Shown here piece after piece: positions 1 to 7,292 of a stretch of DNA of 8,599 bases; position 1 is the first letter of the stretch, and each line of letters begins with the position of its first letter. A model generated the notes under the pieces. The model was not told the DNA's origin and ran no database searches. It was given only the letters and a program-made list of their open reading frames with translations. Both the position numbers and the translations under genes were made by a program. Origin of the DNA: CAYMBL01 sp044225155 (GTDB taxonomy: Bacteria > Planctomycetota > Phycisphaerae > UBA1845 > Fen-1342); contig JBGAJB010000202.1 in assembly GCA_044225155.1 (NCBI GenBank), forward strand, positions 1-8,599. Direction: 5' to 3'.

Positions 1-1235
1 TTCGACAGATCGGGCAAAACGACGGTCAGCACCGGAACGAGGAAAGAGCGCACGAAGACGCCCCATTTTCCGAACGGATCGGCGGTTGTACCCGCCGCGC
101 CCTCCAGATTCGCACCGATGGACTCCAGCCACCATGGCGCGCCGATCGCGAGCGTCGCCAGCGTCAGCACGCAGAAACAGGCCACGGGAAATGAGACGAA
201 CGTGCTGAAGAAAATGCCGAGGGCGCTGAGAAACGCCAGTCGCACCAACACGATCGTCAGCGTCTTCACGTAGTTCACTTCAAACGGACCGACGCGATAG
301 AGCACTTGCAGCGGCGCGGTGCCCTCGAAATAGATCGTCCGGCGGCGCGAGACGACCCCTTCCTGATCGAAGGGATTCTGCACCGCCAGCATGAGCTTGC
401 CGTCGCGAATCGCGGCGCTGGTCAGCAGAAACTCGTGATACTCGTCGCCTTTTTCCTGCGTCTGCGTCGTATCGAGAATCGCGCCGTTCTCAGGATTGAT
501 GATCGCCCAATTGATGTTGGCCAGGTCGTCAATCGGACGCGGGATTGCTCGGGCCTTGAAGCGCACCTGCAAGGCGCGCTTCGGATCCTCCGGCGCCGGA
601 AGATCGTCGAACTCGTACGTACGAATGTCGCCCGGCGGCACCTGCATCCAGGATTCGCGGAATTGGCGATAGCGATCACGCTTGGCGCCGTCGCGCTGCC
701 CCTCCGTGATGCGCCCCTCGCGGATCATCTGGTCCACTTCGGAATCCAGCTTCTTGTCGACGTCCGGCTCTTTTGGAGAAGCGGCGATCCGCGCGGTCCA
801 GATGACGTCGTTCAGCTTCGTGCGATCGCGGCTGAACGTCTCGGGCCGCGTTTTGATGTAAGCGGCGAAGGCGTAGATGACCAGGCCGGCCGCGATCACC
901 ATCATCAGATTCAGCAGGTTTACGCCGATCCACTTCCCCAGCAGCACGTCGAATCGCGCGACCGGCTTGCTGAGCACCATGTGCAGCGAGCGGCTCGTGA
1001 TCTCCTTCGACAGCGTCGTGCAGGAGAAAAAGATCGTCGCGAGACTCATGAACACGTTCAGCGCGCCCAGCGAATAGGAAAGAAAGGTCTGCAATCGACC
1101 GCTGAGCGTTTCGTCACCCCGCAATGCGAACGGCAGGCGCAGCATGACGAAGCCGAGCACGAGCAGGAAGACAACGACGATGCGCAGCCGCACACCTTCG
1201 GCGAAAGTGAGCTTCGCGATCGCCCAGATGCGCAT
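1..1235 (-). CDS. ABC-2 type transporter permease (partial, C-terminus off the left edge)
   Basis: Membrane subunit of an ABC-2 (NatB/NosY-like) transporter, presumably paired with the ATPase gene directly upstream. The frame is open from ATG at 1235 to base 1 (411 codons, no stop), so the C-terminus is missing. Residues about 20-37, 52-72 and 104-126 are hydrophobic spans. Between the second and third lies SKEITSRSLHMVLSKPVARF (77-95), the charged stretch before a Lys-Pro that is typical of ABC-2 permeases. Residues about 127-322 form a large hydrophilic domain, probably extracytoplasmic. Further spans lie at about 323-349, 351-370 and 395 onward. The ATG overlaps the ATPase stop (TGATG), and a GAGGAA Shine-Dalgarno (1244-1249) sits 8 nt upstream, so the start is well supported and translation is probably coupled. 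Substrate unknown. Family call confident, specificity not. Confidence 0.85.
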   Translation of the reverse strand, partial: MRIWAIAKLTFAEGVRLRIVVVFLLVLGFVMLRLPFALRGDETLSGRLQTFLSYSLGALNVFMSLATIFFSCTTLSKEITSRSLHMVLSKPVARFDVLLGKWIGVNLLNLMMVIAAGLVIYAFAAYIKTRPETFSRDRTKLNDVIWTARIAASPKEPDVDKKLDSEVDQMIREGRITEGQRDGAKRDRYRQFRESWMQVPPGDIRTYEFDDLPAPEDPKRALQVRFKARAIPRPIDDLANINWAIINPENGAILDTTQTQEKGDEYHEFLLTSAAIRDGKLMLAVQNPFDQEGVVSRRRTIYFEGTAPLQVLYRVGPFEVNYVKTLTIVLVRLAFLSALGIFFSTFVSFPVACFCVLTLATLAIGAPWWLESIGANLEGAAGTTADPFGKWGVFVRSFLVPVLTVVLPDLS

Positions 1236-2401
1236 CACGAGCGTTCCTCGTCCGACCCGCTCATCAGATCATCGAGCAGCGCGCGATCGGCATCGGCCGG
1301 CGGACGACGCTTCCGCGGCGCGCCGGGACTCTCAGGCGGCGGTGACGGAGCAGGCGGCGGAGTCGCCGGGCCGGAAACGAGATCCTTGAGCACGGCGTCC
1401 TGGACGGCCGACGGGCGCGGCGTGACAGGTTCGAGCTTGACCGGCTCGACCTGCGTAAGCGATTCGAGCACGGCCTTGCCCTCGGCCGACCCGCCGAGGA
1501 AGCCGGCGATCTCGCCCGCGTGACCGGCGCCGGCCGTCGCGACCTTCTGCGAATGAGCCTGCTCGACAATGCGGAGGAACAGGGCCTCGAGCCGATCGCG
1601 CGGAATCGAGACCAGCAGCTTCTTGCCTTCGCGCCGCTCCACCACGCGCTGCAACTCGGCCACGGTCTCGTCGCTGAGCCGATCCGTCGTGAACTGAAGC
1701 TGATCCTGGCGGCTGAGCACTTCCGTCATGGGGCCGCTGACCTGCACCTGGCCGCCGTAAAGAATCGTGACGCGCTGGCAGACTTCCTCGACGTCGGCGA
1801 GCAGGTGGCTGCTCAGCAGGATCGTTTTTTTGTACTCCGTCCCGAGGCGGACAATGATGTCCTTCACGAGCTTTGAGCCGACCGGATCGAGGCCGCTGGT
1901 CGGCTCATCGAGAATCAAGAGATCGGGATCGTTGATCAGCGCCTGCGCCAGGCCGATGCGCCGGGCCATGCCCTTGGAATACTCGCCGACCGGCCGGCGC
2001 GCAGCGCCGCGCAAACCGACCATGTCGAGCAATTCATCGATGCGTGTGCGGCGATCGCGCCGCGGCAGTTGAAAGAGCGTGGCGTAATAATCCAGCGTCT
2101 CGCGCGCGTTGAGAAAACGATAGAGATACGACTCTTCCGGCAGGTACCCAATGCGGCGTTTGACCGCTACATCTTCCGGAGGTCGTCCGAACACCGAAAT
2201 GCGGCCGCGCGAGGCGCGAAGCAGTCCGAGCAGCATCTTGATCGTGGTGCTCTTGCCGGAGCCGTTGGGCCCGAGCAGGCCGTAGATCTCGCCGGATTCG
2301 ACGTGAAAGTCGAGGTTGCTGACGGCCCGGACGCGCGCGCGGTGCCAGAAATCCCTGAACACCTTCGATAGGCCGACGACCGAGATGACGGATTTGCTCA
2401 C
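1235..2401 (-). CDS. ABC transporter ATP-binding protein, NatA/ABC-2 type, with Pro-rich C-terminal tail
   Basis: ATPase subunit that powers the adjacent ABC-2 permease from the cytoplasmic face. From the GTG start (388 aa) it shows Walker A GPNGSGKST (44-52), Q-loop region YLPEE (86-90, Glu where many ABC proteins have Gln), signature YSKGM (141-145), Walker B LLILDEP (161-167), D-loop SGLD (169-172) and switch His199 in LLSSH. The catalytic set is complete. After about residue 230 comes a C-terminal domain, then a Pro/Ala-rich low-complexity tail carrying two similar motifs (AVLKDLVSG and ALLDDLMSG). The frame stays open upstream to an ATG at 2569, but that would overlap hflK by about 150 bp. 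GTG at 2401 lies 14 nt after the hflK stop, with a GAGG-like site just upstream, and begins exactly where ABC homology starts. The stop overlaps the permease ATG by one base. Confidence 0.92.
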   Translation of the reverse strand: MSKSVISVVGLSKVFRDFWHRARVRAVSNLDFHVESGEIYGLLGPNGSGKSTTIKMLLGLLRASRGRISVFGRPPEDVAVKRRIGYLPEESYLYRFLNARETLDYYATLFQLPRRDRRTRIDELLDMVGLRGAARRPVGEYSKGMARRIGLAQALINDPDLLILDEPTSGLDPVGSKLVKDIIVRLGTEYKKTILLSSHLLADVEEVCQRVTILYGGQVQVSGPMTEVLSRQDQLQFTTDRLSDETVAELQRVVERREGKKLLVSIPRDRLEALFLRIVEQAHSQKVATAGAGHAGEIAGFLGGSAEGKAVLESLTQVEPVKLEPVTPRPSAVQDAVLKDLVSGPATPPPAPSPPPESPGAPRKRRPPADADRALLDDLMSGSDEERS

Positions 2402-2415
2402 GCGAGCCTCGCTGC

Positions 2416-3714
2416 TTAGGGCTTCGTCTGGTTCTTGTACCGCTCGGTTTCGGCCTCGATCAACTTCAGCGGATCCTTGTTCGTGCGGATTTCGATCGCG
2501 CCGAAGTGCGGCAGGAAGAAGAATTCGTTCTGCTTGCTGCCGAGCACGGCCGAGCGCATGTCGGTCCAAAGGCGCGTGGAAAGTTCGTGCGGATTGCGCT
2601 CATAGCGCTCGCGATAGGTGACGAATTGCGTGTATTCCTGCTGCACCGTCTGCAGGATCTTATTCGCCTTGGCCTGCGCCTCGCGCAGCTTCTGAGCGAC
2701 CGTGCCGCCCGCGCCGATCATCAGCTCGTCGATCTTGGAGCGCAGTTCGTCGAGCCGGGCGGACTCCGCGCCGACGCTCTGAGCCGCGCCGTAGGTCTTG
2801 ATGGCCTGAATGAGGACCGGCGCTTGCGTTCCGGCGGCCGTCTGGAGCGTGCGATCGGCCGAGTTCTTCGCTTCGGAAATCAGCCGCTCGCGCTCGCTCT
2901 GAGCGTTGGTCACCTCGGTGAAAGCGCGCTGCACGCCGCCCGGTTCGATCGTCTGAGCCGTCACTTTGTTGACGACGATGCCGGAATTCAGCCCGGCGAG
3001 TTCCTTCCCGAGGCGCGCGGCCACCACATCGGTGAAGGGCGGCTGCCCCTCGGCCTTCGCACGATAGGTCACCATCTCGACCGTCAGACCCGCGACCGTG
3101 CGGACGATGGCATCCTCGGCCAAGCGACGAACGAGATCGTCGGCGTCGCCGCGGTCCTCGCCGACGTTCGAGACGAATTTGGCGGCGTCGGCGATGCGGT
3201 ATTCGATCGTCCACTGGCCGTGGGAAAGATTGCGATCGCCGGTGAGCATCGTGCCCGCGACGCCCGGCTGGATCTTGTCGTACGTCGGCACCAATTCCGC
3301 GTACTTTCGGCCCTTCGCGACGTCTTCCGGCTTAATGTCGAATGAGAACGTGTTGATCGTGAGCTGCGGCATCGCGCCGGGAATCTTGATCTTCGTGTCG
3401 AAAGGATCCGGCAGCGCGGCGTGCGTCCCGGGCGGATAGACCGCCTTGCCGCTGAATTCCTTGTCGCCGCCCTCGTAGTTCAGGATTTTCCCGAAGCGTA
3501 CGAGCACGCCTTGCTCGCCGACGTTCACCTTGAAGATACCGCTGAGCGCGTAGGCGATCAGCAGGATCAGCATGATGACCCGCAAGAGGTTGAAGCCGGT
3601 CCGGAGCGCCTGATTCAGCGATTCCGTGGCCGGATCGGAGTAGCGCTGCGGGCCGCCGTCACCATGATCGTGGTGGTGATGGCCGTGCTGATGCGCGTGA
3701 TCGTGGTCGTGCAT
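2416..3714 (-). CDS. hflK-like: HflK-like SPFH/band-7 protein with His-rich N-terminus
   Basis: Single-span membrane protein of the SPFH (stomatin/prohibitin/flotillin/HflKC) family. Members oligomerise at the membrane, and HflK with HflC cages FtsH in E. coli. The 432-aa product begins with a His/Asp-rich cytoplasmic segment (HDHDHAHQHGHHHHDHGD, residues 2-19), followed by one transmembrane helix (about 41-60). The SPFH domain opens with NVGEQGVLVRFGK (about 64-76). Later come a helical region rich in Ala/Glu/Gln (about 270-360, including ERERLISEAKNSADR) and a C-terminal tail ending in KNQTKP. Length fits HflK. The ATG is set by a strong AGGAGGG site 7 nt upstream. It sits 12 bp after the hflC-like stop and 14 bp before the ATPase gene, so it is inside the operon. 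No ftsH is present in the window, so a role in FtsH control is not shown. Confidence 0.9.
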   Translation of the reverse strand: MHDHDHAHQHGHHHHDHGDGGPQRYSDPATESLNQALRTGFNLLRVIMLILLIAYALSGIFKVNVGEQGVLVRFGKILNYEGGDKEFSGKAVYPPGTHAALPDPFDTKIKIPGAMPQLTINTFSFDIKPEDVAKGRKYAELVPTYDKIQPGVAGTMLTGDRNLSHGQWTIEYRIADAAKFVSNVGEDRGDADDLVRRLAEDAIVRTVAGLTVEMVTYRAKAEGQPPFTDVVAARLGKELAGLNSGIVVNKVTAQTIEPGGVQRAFTEVTNAQSERERLISEAKNSADRTLQTAAGTQAPVLIQAIKTYGAAQSVGAESARLDELRSKIDELMIGAGGTVAQKLREAQAKANKILQTVQQEYTQFVTYRERYERNPHELSTRLWTDMRSAVLGSKQNEFFFLPHFGAIEIRTNKDPLKLIEAETERYKNQTKP

Positions 3715-3721
3715 CGTCTGG

Positions 3722-3728
3722 CCCTCCT
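3722..3728 (-). promoter_or_regulatory. Ribosome binding site of the hflK-like gene, overlapping the hflC-like stop
   Basis: On the minus strand the sequence reads TAGGAGGGC, then six bases, then ATG at 3714. The AGGAGGG Shine-Dalgarno shares its first bases with the TAG stop of the upstream HflC-like gene (3729-3727). This near-consensus site fixes the start of the HflK-like protein and suggests coupled translation of the two partner subunits. Confidence 0.75.
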
Positions 3729-4675
3729 ATTCGCGTGTCCGGGCCGGGGCGCTGGCCGTCGGCTTCGATTTCAAGGGCGGAGGCGCGTCAAAGTACTTGA
3801 TCAGCTCCGTCGTCGAATCGAGGAAAATCGTCGTGCGCGTCTTGAGCGAGGCCTCCAGCGCTTCCAGCGCCCGCAGCCAGATGAAGAACTCGTTGTCCTC
3901 GGGCTTGATCTGGGCGTAGATGCGCTCGGTCGCCTTGTCGCCTTCGGTTTCGATTTCCTTCGCGCGACGGTCGGCGAATTCGAGAATCTGGTCACGCTGG
4001 GCCTCGGCCGACGCCTTCAGCGCGGCCGCCCGGGCCTGACCTTCGTTGCGGAAGCGCGCCGCGAGCTGCTCGCGCTCCTGTCGCATCGCTTCCTGAACTT
4101 TCTCAGTCGCGTTCTCGGGCAGCGAGATGCGCCGTATGCCGAATTTCACGAGTTCGATGCCGTAGTCCTTGCGCAGTTCGCCGGCCGCGCCGTCGACCAT
4201 TTCCTTCTGCAATTCCTCGTAGTTCTTCTCGACGAGGTCGGAGTCGAGATTCACAAACTCCGCCATCGGATGCTGGCCCAGCACGCGCTGCCGCACCTGA
4301 TCGAGGCGCGTACGGAGAAGGCCCTCCGCGTCGGTCTCACGCGGGATGCGAACATAGAACTGGAGCGGATCGCAACCCGCCACAATGCATAGCAACCGAC
4401 GATCAGGTTCTGGCCGTCGGCGATCGCCGATCTCCCGTCTCGGCAGCCTCGAGCACGCGCATACGCGTGTCATAGCGCTGCACTGCCTCGACCGGGTAAG
4501 GCCAGCGAAAATGCAGGCCCGGATCCTTCACGACGCTGCTCGCGTCCGCGCCGGCCCCCACCGCACCACGACCGCCTCTTCCGAGAAGCGGACCTGGAAA
4601 GGTGAAGGCAGTAGATCAGCAGCGCTTGCTGCTTAACACGACGGTGATAACACTCGGTAACGGAAATCTCTTCAT
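3727..4675 (-). pseudogene. hflC-like: HflC-like SPFH protein; 3' three-quarters intact, 5' end frame-broken (probably by sequence error)
   Basis: Partner of the HflK-like protein; SPFH family, normally one N-terminal membrane span with the rest outside the cytosol. From about 4371 down to the TAG at 3727 the frame is clean and gives typical HflC features: DPLQFYVRIPRET, the helical run EAMRQEREQLAARFRNEGQA, and a C-terminal FFIWLRALEALEASLK segment that matches the conserved HflC end. Upstream, pieces of the N-terminus are readable only by switching frame: MKRFPLPSVITVVLSS from ATG 4675, then ALLIYCL, then RFSEEAVVVRWG, DPGLHFRWPYPVEAVQRYDTRM and ADGQNLIVGCYA. At least three frame changes are needed. 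In the ATG frame a TGA occurs at 4618-4616. The reconstructed length of about 316 aa is normal for HflC. All breaks lie right of about 4372, inside the low-fidelity zone, so I think the native gene is intact and the breaks are errors. Confidence 0.8.
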
Positions 4676-4682
4676 CGCGTAT

Positions 4683-4686
4683 CCTC
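4683..4686 (-). promoter_or_regulatory. Ribosome binding site of the hflC-like gene
   Basis: GAGG on the minus strand, 7 nt upstream of ATG 4675. It supports this start for the frame-broken HflC-like gene. The ATG overlaps the TGA (4674-4672) of the preceding SPFH gene as ATGA, a common coupling arrangement. Confidence 0.55.
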
Positions 4687-5006
4687 GTGAACCTCGGCAC
4701 TGTTCCCGATTTCGTATCCTGCAATTTCGCGCAAACTACTGCGGTGTTTCCTTCGTCGGCATCGCTCTTCCAGACCCTGGCGCGCCCCTGTTCCAGCACT
4801 TCGACCAGACTTGATCGGACGGTCGCCTGGATCAACGCTTTTGTGCGGGCCCCCTTCGACCTTCGGCGAGCACCTGGAAATATCGCCGCTGGCCCGGTGA
4901 ACACCTCCGGATTGGCGGCATACGCGCCAGCAGGCCTCGACGCTCGTCAGCTCGCCGGCGGCTTTCAGCTCTTTGCCCCAGCGACGTGCCTGGGCCTGTG
5001 CCAGGC

Positions 5007-6327
5007 GAACGGCGGCGTCGCCACTCGAGGTCCGACCCGGATTCTGCTCCAGTCGCACGATTGCCAGAATGCGCGCGAAGCGATCTTCGGCGAGCGAGAT
5101 GACCGCATCGGCGGCGGCCATGGCTGGAGCGCTGGCGTGATCGTTTCTCTGATCGGCGGCAAGCCTTGATCAAGGCCGCCCGCGCGGACTGCAGGGCCTG
5201 ATCGGCCGCGTCAGCCGCATCGGATTTCGCCTTGATTTCCCGGGCGGTGGAACCGATGCCAAGATTGAAATCGTCCTGCACCATCGCCAATTCCTGGCGT
5301 GCGGAGTCGCGCTCCACTCCACTTCGATCAGGGTGTCGAAGAGCGGCAGGCTTCGTCGATTTGCTTCGTCATGTCGCCGCCGGGCGATTTCCCGCCGGAG
5401 AGGACACGTTCCAATGCGCTGCCGCCTTCGAGCTTGGTGATTGCCTCGACGACCTGCGCGCTTGGCCTGGGCGATCGCGATCACCCGCCACGGCGGCTGA
5501 GAGGATCGAATTCTCCTCGACCCGCGCGCCCCTGCGAATGTCGGCCGTGCGCTTGCTGCTGGGCGGTGACGACCGTGCGGAAGGATTCGGCCACGCTCTT
5601 TTCGGGATGGATACCGATGAATCCGACGTGGACGATTTCGATCCCGAGCTTCAACTCATCGAGCCGCTGCGCGATGCCTCGTTTCAGGCGGGCGGCGGCC
5701 TGGTCACGGTAGTCGCCCATGATCTGGTCGATGTCGGCGGCGCGAGCAGCCGCACCATTTCGTTCAAGCGATCTGATGCAGGTAGCATCGACCACTGCGG
5801 CTCGTCGTGGTACCGCTCCATCATGTTGTGGTAGTAGTCGGCGAGGTGGTCGGCGCGGATGCGATACTGCACGACCGCGTGCGCGCACCATGTTCACGGC
5901 GGTGCCGTCTCGGGCGCGGCGGCGGGCTGCGCGACTCGGCCTGGACCTTGGACGAGCGCGAGATCAGGAAATTGAAGTGATCGAGCCCGGCGTGCTGAGA
6001 TCAGTGTCCAAAGCTCGACGCACTATCCGTTGCCTGAATGATCGGGCGTTTTCGGCAGCTTAGGGATGCGCACCTCCGTTGGCGAACTTAGAGCCGACCA
6101 CGAATTCATGCAGCGCGATGCCCGTATTGAACTTGTAGAGCACGTCGATCGGATACGGCAATTTGAAATGCAGTCCAGCAGCAGCTGAGCGGATTGTCGG
6201 CGTTCAACGTGCGGTCGAAGCGTTCGACGATGTGCCCAACTCGTTGCTCTGAATGAACACGACGCCCGTCAGCAGCCAGAACGCCAGGATGCCGACGCCG
6301 ACAAGCGGGAACGCCACGCGTTGCAGA
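5007..6327 (-). repeat. Left arm of large inverted repeat (degraded)
   Basis: Reverse complement of 7293-8599. Ends pair as 6327 with 7293 and 5007 with 8599, giving arms of 1321 and 1307 bp, a net 14 extra bases here. Bases 5554-5736 are identical to the complement of 7875-8057 over 183 bp without a difference, and other stretches are identical between clustered indels. Confidence 0.92.
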
Positions 6328-6341
6328 ATGAGCGTGATTTC
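6323..6341 (-). repeat. 19-bp inverted copy of 6823-6841, joined directly to the large inverted repeat
   Basis: On the minus strand GAAATCACGCTCATTCTGC equals plus-strand 6823-6841 exactly. A second patch, 6359-6372, is the complement of 6779-6792 (TGTTCAAGCCGGGC). In the left arm this sequence runs straight into the copy of 7293 onward, so 451 bp (6842-7292) are skipped. The shared TCTGC occurs at both edges of the skip (6837-6841 and 7293-7297). Confidence 0.8.
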
Positions 6342-6420
6342 CTGAGAACCACGTCTGCGCCCGGCTTGAACACCGAGACGACGCACGTCAGCCGACCTCC
6401 GCCGTGATCGGCCTGCGGGC

Positions 6421-7266
6421 GATGCAGATTCCCGCTCGAGAAAAGCCGCGACTTTCGGGGTGCTGTTCCGCGGCTCCAGTTCCGCGGCGCTCTTCCAACT
6501 GACCTGGATGACGCTTGGCGGCGTGCCGATCTGGTTCGCGCTCGTGCTGATCTTCCGGCAGTACGAGCTTGCCGCCCTGGAGCAGATCGATATTGAGGCG
6601 CTGAAGCGCGAGAAGGCCGCCTCGGGTGGCGGCGAGGCGCTCTTTGGCGGAGAGGGCGGCGGTCCCGGCTTCCTGGTGGCGCAGGCGCGTCTCGAATGGA
6701 TGCGCCGCTGGCTCGTGCCAGGCTTCGGGGTGCTGACCGGACTCTACCTGACCGCGTTTGCCGGCTGGCGCTACCTGATGTTCAAGCCGGGCATGCAGGA
6801 ATGGCCCGCGCCCGCCCATCTCGAAATCACGCTCATTCTGCTGACGGTCGTGATGATCCTGCTGATCTTCTTCTCGCGCTACGCCTCGGGCTTGGCGCGG
6901 GTCAAGGAATGGCAGCTGCTGCGGGCCGGCGGCTCATACACGTTCGGCTGCGGCATTGTCGCGATTGCCATCCTGATTGCGTTCGGCCTGCAACTGGCGA
7001 AGGTGCACGACGGCGTCGAGATCGTCGAGCAATACATCGCCTACGCGATTCCGTTCCTGATGCTGCTGCTGGGCGTCGAGACGCTCCTGAATTTCCTGCT
7101 CGATTTCTATCGCCCACGCTCGCCCGGCCTCGAGCCGCGCGCCGCGTTCGACAGCCGCGTGCTTGCAAGAACGACTCCATCAGCGAATTTTATACCCAGC
7201 ACCGATGTACCAGTAACCGATGGTTGCCTTAAATTTACACACAAAGTAACAACTAAACTAAACTGA
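6421..7266 (+). CDS. Multi-span membrane domain, N-terminal part of the large SPFH protein
   Basis: Integral membrane segment that I read as the front half of the same protein as the SPFH part downstream. Frame is open from the junction near 6421; a GTG at 6460 is the first usable start, but SRKAATFG just before it also looks coding, so the true N-terminus is probably lost at the junction. Counting from 6460, spans lie at about 11-32, 85-107, 121-138, 160-180 and 192-215. Between the first two is a charged stretch (QYELAALEQIDIEALKREKA) and a Gly-rich loop (GGGEALFGGEGGGPG, 56-70). A segment ending in FYRPRSPGLEPRAAFDSRVL (about 216-235) should lead to the SPFH domain. From about 7165 the sequence turns AT-rich and a TGA at 7264-7266 ends the frame. 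The SPFH domain follows in the same frame, so I consider this stop an artefact or a lesion within one gene. Function unknown; family recalled from planctomycete SPFH proteins. Confidence 0.75.
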   Translation, partial: DADSRSRKAATFGVLFRGSSSAALFQLTWMTLGGVPIWFALVLIFRQYELAALEQIDIEALKREKAASGGGEALFGGEGGGPGFLVAQARLEWMRRWLVPGFGVLTGLYLTAFAGWRYLMFKPGMQEWPAPAHLEITLILLTVVMILLIFFSRYASGLARVKEWQLLRAGGSYTFGCGIVAIAILIAFGLQLAKVHDGVEIVEQYIAYAIPFLMLLLGVETLLNFLLDFYRPRSPGLEPRAAFDSRVLARTTPSANFIPSTDVPVTDGCLKFTHKVTTKLN

Positions 7267-7292
7267 AGCGAAATTTTTATTCAAAGCATTTA
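7165..7292. other. AT-rich anomalous patch inside the large SPFH gene
   Basis: About 37% GC by my count over 128 bp (about 24% over 7231-7292) between flanks that look above 60%. Its translation (ARTTPSANFIPSTDVPVTDG onward) has no membrane or SPFH character, uses AT-rich codons unlike the neighbours, and contains the only in-frame stop (TGA 7264-7266) between the membrane and SPFH domains. It ends exactly where the inverted repeat begins (7293). I see no terminal repeats or transposon ends in it. Confidence 0.7.

Larger units (their letters stand above)
4672..6386 (-). pseudogene. Frame-shattered inverted copy of the large SPFH gene
   Basis: Reads leftward into the HflC-like gene and is the reverse-complement counterpart of the plus-strand SPFH gene at the right end. 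Recognisable pieces in order: EITLILQRVAFPLVGVGI with the membrane helix and FIQSNELG (about 6340-6240), AVVQYRIRADHLADYYHNMM (about 5870), the stretch DYRDQAAARLKRGIAQRLDE through HPEKSVAESF (about 5720-5580), and AREIKAKSDAADAADQALQS (about 5250-5190). Bases 4672-5006 extend beyond what the right arm shows in this window. They give the protein's C-terminus (LAQAQARRWGKELKAAGELTSVEA ... ending EDTR then TGA at 4674-4672), recoverable only with frame switches. Compared with the right copy it also lacks the segment equivalent to 6842-7292. I call it broken as written; most likely it is a poorly sequenced second pass of one gene rather than a true pseudogene. Confidence 0.75.
4372..6425. other. 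Low-fidelity zone: dense small indels in otherwise coding sequence
   Basis: All minus-strand coding sequence here (5' part of hflC-like and the left copy of the large SPFH gene) changes frame repeatedly, while both flanks (1-4371 and about 6425-7164) are clean. Where a clean partner exists (7293-8599), the differences are short insertions, deletions and scrambled patches, for example one extra A just before 5554, rather than third-position substitutions. This is the pattern of unpolished long-read sequence. Confidence 0.75.

Noticed and set aside
306..1523. 405-codon plus-strand open frame opposite the permease and ATPase genes
   Set aside because: It is antisense to two genes with clear domain content and operon signals. 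Long antisense frames are expected in high-GC coding DNA, and the translation is Arg/His-rich with no domain.
2506..4392. Plus-strand open frames of 279 and 323 codons opposite the hflK-like and hflC-like genes
   Set aside because: Same antisense shadow effect; the minus-strand frames carry recognisable SPFH sequence and ribosome binding sites.
4470..5484. Several 100-160 codon frames on both strands as separate small genes
   Set aside because: Those on the minus strand are frame pieces of the degraded SPFH and hflC-like sequence; those on the plus strand are their antisense.
6388..6819. Minus-strand 143-codon frame
   Set aside because: Antisense to the membrane domain; polar, low-complexity translation with no recognisable family.
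7264..7266. Programmed stop-codon recoding or readthrough at the in-frame TGA
   Set aside because: The TGA lies in an anomalous AT-rich patch whose whole sequence is suspect, with no recoding structure visible.
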